Assembly: GCF_004014805.1 (NCBI RefSeq)
Contig: NZ_ATDN01000028.1
Span: 1-51,978 of the forward strand
Source: Mycolicibacterium elephantis DSM 44368
GTDB lineage: Bacteria; Actinomycetota; Actinomycetes; Mycobacteriales; Mycobacteriaceae
DNA length: 51,978 nucleotides
Direction: 5' to 3'
Below, one piece after another: positions 47,152 to 51,978 of this stretch (position 1 is the first letter of the stretch; each line of letters begins with the position of its first letter). Under the pieces are notes generated by a model. That model worked only from the letters and a program-made list of their open reading frames with translations. It was not told the DNA's origin and ran no database searches. The position numbers and the translations under genes are program-made.

Positions 47152-47454
47152 CTATGCGTTCTCCTCGGGGTCGCGGGGGCCGTCGAGCGGCCAGCCCTTG
47201 GCGGCCAACCGGCTCCGAACCCGCTCGACATCGTCGACCGACGGCAGGTCGTCGGTGATCTGGGTGATCAGCACACCGATGTCGGCGTTGTCGAACTCGC
47301 CGCGGTTCATCAGCTCGCGCGCGACGGCCTTGACCTCGTCGTCGGTCAACCGCCGCTTGAGCAGCGCCAACAACGGAACCCGGTCAGGGCCGGGCACACC
47401 CTCGGGGTAGCCGTCGGTGATCCATGCCACGATCTTGGCCAGAAACTTGGTCAC
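47152..47454 (-). CDS. DUF3349 family protein (Rv0543c)
   Basis: A 100-residue helical protein of the mycobacterial DUF3349 family: FLAKIVAWITDGYPEGVPGPDRVPLLALLKRRLTD-type start, then VKAVARELM, ending PRDPEENA. Structures of this family show a small helical bundle; the function is unknown. GTG start at 47454. It is upstream of menE on the same strand. Confidence 0.85.
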   Translation of the reverse strand: MTKFLAKIVAWITDGYPEGVPGPDRVPLLALLKRRLTDDEVKAVARELMNRGEFDNADIGVLITQITDDLPSVDDVERVRSRLAAKGWPLDGPRDPEENA

Positions 47455-47468
47455 AGTCGCTCACGATG

Positions 47469-47753
47469 TCACGTGGGCTGCGCGCCGAGCAGGTACAGCC
47501 CGGTCTGGTGCCCGATGAAGTCACGCGCGATGAACAGCACGCCGACCACGGCGGCGACGACGACCAGCGCGAAGATCACCCAGCTCAGCGCCGTGACCAT
47601 CGGATTACGTTGGGCCGCAGAGTGCTCGGTGGCACCGGCGCCCTCGGCGTTGAGCCGCACCCCGATCGCGAACAGTGCGGGAAGCCCGGCCCCGATCAGC
47701 AGGCCGACGGCCAGGATCTTCAGCGCTGCGATGTAGTTGAACCAGTCGCTCAC
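47469..47753 (-). CDS. Small two-helix membrane protein (Rv0544c)
   Basis: A 94-residue protein with membrane helices at about 8-30 and 55-77 and a short tail. GTG at 47753 is preceded by a GGAGAG ribosome site. It lies between pitA and the DUF3349 gene on the same strand, 13 nt after pitA. No family is recognised. Confidence 0.75.
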   Translation of the reverse strand: MSDWFNYIAALKILAVGLLIGAGLPALFAIGVRLNAEGAGATEHSAAQRNPMVTALSWVIFALVVVAAVVGVLFIARDFIGHQTGLYLLGAQPT

Positions 47754-47766
47754 GGTTGCTCTCCGG

Positions 47767-49011
47767 TCATACCGGCTCGGGCATCTTGACCGGCGCCGGC
47801 GTAGGCGGCACGGATGGCACGGCCGGTGCGGGCGGAACCGTCGGCAACGCGGACGACTCCAGCGGCGCCCGGCGCTCGGTACCCGCGGTGAGCGTGCCCT
47901 CCCAGTCGTTGTTGACGTTCTCATGGTCGATCGGCGCCTTGCGCGACTGCCGCCAGATCGCCAGCGACACCACCACCAGCAGCCCGAATCCGACTGCCGC
48001 GCCGGTGTATCCGCCGATGGCGTTCACGAGCCAGTACGTGATGGCACCGACAAGCCCGGCGGCGGGCACCGTGATCAACCACGCCGAGGCCATCCGGCCC
48101 GCCACCCCCCAGCGCACCTCCGCGCCGCGCCGGCCCACGCCGCTGCCGAGGATCGACCCGGTGGCCACATGGGTGGTCGACAGCGAATAACCGAAGTGGC
48201 TGGACAGCAGAATGATTGCGGCCGATGAGGATTCGGCCGACATGCCCTGCGGGGGCTTGATCTCGACCAGGCCCTTGCCCAACGTGCGGATGATGCGCCA
48301 GCCGCCGAGATAGGTGCCGAGCGCGATCGCCACCGCACACGACAGGATGACCCAGAACGGCGGCATCGGCGCGGATTCGTTCACCGACCCGTAGGCGATC
48401 AGCGCCAGGAAGATGACGCCCATCGTCTTCTGCGCGTCGTTGGTTCCGTGTGCCAGCGACACCAGCGCCGCGGAGCCGACCTGCCCGTAGCGGAACCCGC
48501 GCTCGGTGCGCTTCTCCGGAACACCGCGCACCATCCGGTACACCAGCCAGGTGCCGACGCCGGCGACGATGGTCGCGATCACCGGGACGAGCACCGCGGG
48601 CACCAGCACCTTGGACACCACACCGTGCCAGATCACGCCGTGGCCGCCGACCGCGGCCAGCATCGCCCCGACCATGCCGCCGATCAGCGCGTGCGACGAG
48701 CTCGACGGCAGGCCGAACAGCCACGTCAGCAGGTTCCACACGATGCCGCCGACCAGCCCGGCGAACACCAGCTCGAGGCTGACCAGGCCCGGATCGATGA
48801 GTCCTTTGGCGATCGCCGCGGCCACCGCGGTCGACAGGAACGCGCCGATCAGGTTGAGCACCGCCGACATCGTCACGGCGACCTTCGGCTTGAGCGCCCC
48901 GCTGGCGATCGAGGTCGCCATCGCGTTGCCGGTGTCGTGAAAGCCGTTGGTGAAGTCGAATGCAAGTGCCGTGATCACCACGATGATCAGCAGGAACAGC
49001 TCGAGGCTCAC
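47767..49011 (-). CDS. pitA: Low-affinity inorganic phosphate transporter
   Basis: A 414-residue PiT-family (PHO-4) H+- or metal-phosphate symporter with two inverted repeats carrying the signatures FDFTNGFHDTGNAMAT and SLAHGTNDAQKTMG. About ten helices plus a cytosolic, Pro-rich C-terminal tail (PTVPPAPAVPSVPPTPAP) that is likely disordered. GTG start at 49011. M. tuberculosis Rv0545c is the counterpart. In many mycobacteria high-affinity Pst systems take over at low phosphate. Confidence 0.93.
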   Translation of the reverse strand: MSLELFLLIIVVITALAFDFTNGFHDTGNAMATSIASGALKPKVAVTMSAVLNLIGAFLSTAVAAAIAKGLIDPGLVSLELVFAGLVGGIVWNLLTWLFGLPSSSSHALIGGMVGAMLAAVGGHGVIWHGVVSKVLVPAVLVPVIATIVAGVGTWLVYRMVRGVPEKRTERGFRYGQVGSAALVSLAHGTNDAQKTMGVIFLALIAYGSVNESAPMPPFWVILSCAVAIALGTYLGGWRIIRTLGKGLVEIKPPQGMSAESSSAAIILLSSHFGYSLSTTHVATGSILGSGVGRRGAEVRWGVAGRMASAWLITVPAAGLVGAITYWLVNAIGGYTGAAVGFGLLVVVSLAIWRQSRKAPIDHENVNNDWEGTLTAGTERRAPLESSALPTVPPAPAVPSVPPTPAPVKMPEPV

Positions 49012-49038
49012 AGCGTGGATTCTCCGGGTGGCATCTGG

Positions 49039-49410
49039 CTATCCTCTGGTGTCGCGCCGTAGCGGATGGGTTTCGGGAACCTGCACGAAGATGAGGAGAA
49101 CCCCGTCTGGGTCGTGGACATGCATCTCATGTAAACCCCACGGTTCCTGCCGGGATTCCCGCGCGATCGGCACCCCGCGTTCGGCCAGCTCCTTCTCGGT
49201 GGCGTAGACGTCGCGCACCTGCAGCCACATCGCGCCGCCGGCGTCGGGGGTGCCGTGATCGGCCAGCTCGATGAGCGACTGACCCGCGTAGAAGACGGTG
49301 CCTGCGCCGTAGTCCCTGGCGATAGCCAGGCCGAGCTCGTCGCGATAGAACCGCAGCGAGCGTTGGTAATCGGCCGGTCGGATGAGCATCCGGCTGGCCA
49401 GGATCTCCAT
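49039..49410 (-). CDS. Glyoxalase/bleomycin resistance family protein (Rv0546c)
   Basis: A 123-residue vicinal oxygen chelate protein with paired beta-alpha-beta-beta-beta modules; LIELADHG and WGLHEMHVHDPDGVLLIFVQVP hold the metal His and Glu positions. Substrate unknown. I use the ATG at 49410, giving MEILASRML like the M. tuberculosis protein; an upstream in-frame start is within the preceding FadD gene. TACACA lies 7 nt upstream as a weak -10. Confidence 0.85.
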   Translation of the reverse strand: MEILASRMLIRPADYQRSLRFYRDELGLAIARDYGAGTVFYAGQSLIELADHGTPDAGGAMWLQVRDVYATEKELAERGVPIARESRQEPWGLHEMHVHDPDGVLLIFVQVPETHPLRRDTRG

Positions 49411-49462
49411 ACAGACGTGTGTAGCACGTCCGTGCCGTGATCCAATCGCGACACCCGGCGCG

Positions 49463-51004
<1,542 letters not shown>

Positions 51005-51009
51005 CGACG

Positions 51010-51888
51010 TCAGGGTTGGACTCGCTGCCGCTTCATCAGCGCGTTGAGCCAGTTCGGGGCGACGGTGTCCAACGCCCTTGCCGTCATCGCGATTCGCGGC
51101 GCGATCCGCACCGGCCGCTTACGCGCGGCGAGGATCATCCAGTCGGCCGCCTCGGCTGCGGTGAGCGCGGGGGCGCCGTCGTACTCCTTGGTCGGCTCGA
51201 TCATCGGGGTGGCGACCAGCGGGTAGTACAGCGTCGTGGAATGCACGCCGTGGCGGGACCATTCGGTCTCGATGACCCGGCTCACCGTCGACAGCGCGGC
51301 CTTGGAAGCGTTGTACACCGAGAACAGCGGCGCGGCCTCGCTGAGCACTCCCCACGTCGACACGTTGATGATGTGGCCGTCGCCGCGCTCGCGCATTCCG
51401 GGGCCGAATCCGCGGATCAGCCGCAGCGGCGAGTAGTAGTTGAGCGTCATCGTGCGTTCGACGTCGTGCCAGCGGTCCAGGGAGTCGGCCAGCGGCCGGC
51501 GGATGGACCGGCCCGCGTTGTTGACCAGGATGTCGATCCCGCCGAGGTCGTGCTCGACCTTGGCCACCAGCGCGTCGACCGCGTCCAGGTCGGCCAGGTC
51601 GCACGCGTGTGCCGTCGCCGCGCCGCCGGCCTTGGTGATCCGTGCCACCACCGCGTCGAGCAGCACCTGCCGACGCGCGGCCACCACCACGGTGGCGCCG
51701 CGCCGCGCGAACTTCTCGGCGGCGGCCTCGCCGATGCCCGACGACGCCCCGGTGATCAGCACGCGTTTGCCGCTCAGGTCGACGTCGGCGAGGTCGGGCC
51801 GCAGCATGACCAGCTGCGGCGCCACCGGTGGGCGCATGGTCGCCAGCACGACCTGCTCGCTCAACCGCCGCAGCGGGCTCTTACTCAC
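51010..51888 (-). CDS. Short-chain dehydrogenase/reductase (Rv0547c)
   Basis: A 292-residue classical SDR. NAD(P) motif TGASSGIG (46-53), NNAG, catalytic Ser in NVSTWG (S177) and YNASK (Y192, K196). The first 35 residues and the C-terminal 60 residues exceed the minimal fold and look membrane-facing. GTG start at 51888. Substrate unknown; the neighbouring acyl-CoA ligase suggests lipid metabolism. Confidence 0.9.
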   Translation of the reverse strand: MSKSPLRRLSEQVVLATMRPPVAPQLVMLRPDLADVDLSGKRVLITGASSGIGEAAAEKFARRGATVVVAARRQVLLDAVVARITKAGGAATAHACDLADLDAVDALVAKVEHDLGGIDILVNNAGRSIRRPLADSLDRWHDVERTMTLNYYSPLRLIRGFGPGMRERGDGHIINVSTWGVLSEAAPLFSVYNASKAALSTVSRVIETEWSRHGVHSTTLYYPLVATPMIEPTKEYDGAPALTAAEAADWMILAARKRPVRIAPRIAMTARALDTVAPNWLNALMKRQRVQP

Positions 51889-51949
51889 GAGTCCGGAGTC
51901 TAGGTCTTCGCGATTTCGGCGCGCTAATTGTTCTTCGTGGGCAGGTTGT

Positions 51950-51965
51950 GAACGCGTAAGCGTTC
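51950..51965. promoter_or_regulatory. Palindrome GAACGC-GTAA-GCGTTC
   Basis: A perfect 6-bp inverted repeat with a 4-nt centre, 62 nt upstream of the SDR start, in the last 90 bases of the window. It could be an operator for the minus-strand SDR-FadD pair or for a gene outside the window. Confidence 0.35.
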
Positions 51966-51978
51966 GATGGGTGCCTTG

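Overview
The window is high-GC DNA from a mycobacterium (Mycobacterium/Mycolicibacterium, probably a non-tuberculous, environmental type). The evidence is the hemA-hemC-hemD-hemB cluster, a hemL-mutase-thioredoxin-ccdA-resB-ccsA operon, an LpqH-type 19 kDa lipoprotein, a PGRS-like glycine-rich protein, menA/mtnP/epimerase and menE/pitA/glyoxalase blocks, frequent GTG starts, and many start codons that sit 6-7 nt after a -10-like hexamer (leaderless transcripts). Gene order largely follows M. tuberculosis Rv0501 to Rv0547c, but cmaA2, mmpS2/mmpL2 and fabH are missing and several blocks are inserted. Comparison with M. tuberculosis is from memory; no search was run.

Region by region. 1-316: a broken contig edge. 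The first 108 bases duplicate 2970-3077 and are joined to the last 68 codons of an NAD-dependent epimerase. 355-3262: a PlsC-type acyltransferase, a FAS1-like dehydratase, a HAD phosphatase (SerB1) and a glutaredoxin-like protein. 3396-8401: the early tetrapyrrole genes from glutamyl-tRNA reductase to porphobilinogen synthase, followed by four small membrane proteins (8398-9945). 10109-13816: an accessory stretch with an MpaB/DUF2236 oxygenase and its TetR regulator, an acidic small protein, a flavin-type oxidase and a cytochrome P450. 13926-18849: LpqH, a secreted PGRS-like protein without a PE domain, a large LuxR-type ATPase regulator and a 65-residue partner. 18993-20429: a membrane-anchored universal stress protein with a DosR-like box, a nitroreductase pseudogene and an intact paralogue.

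20484-27643: hemL, a phosphoglycerate-mutase-like protein, and the system II cytochrome c maturation genes (ResA-like thioredoxin, CcdA, ResB, CcsA), all overlapping by 4 nt, then an EspI-like MinD ATPase. Heme supply and heme attachment are therefore next to each other. 27650-28562: small membrane proteins and a SnoaL-like protein. 28563-33488: a six-gene moxR-DUF58-VWA-VWA-TPR operon on the minus strand. 33609-34374: a two-gene HTH/Clp-N module with a clear autoregulatory-looking promoter. 34451-37423: a sulfotransferase divergent from a tetR-DUF1214 pair. 37416-43978: menA, methylthioadenosine phosphorylase, an epimerase, a hydrolase, a nitronate monooxygenase, a nitroreductase-family protein and two glycosyltransferase-type genes. 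43943-51888: a minus-strand run with a polytopic glycosyltransferase-like protein, a PNPOx-fold protein, MenE, DUF3349, PitA, a glyoxalase, an acyl-CoA ligase and a short-chain dehydrogenase.

No tRNA, rRNA, CRISPR array, IS element, prophage or stretch over 300 bases without a gene was found. The most interesting signals are small: long palindromic hairpins, two of them inside cytochrome c maturation coding sequences; a TGGGGTA-N6-TACCCCA palindrome shared by two promoter regions; operator-like palindromes in the hemL and HTH/Clp-N promoters; and a predicted leaderless five-codon ORF overlapping the hemA start.
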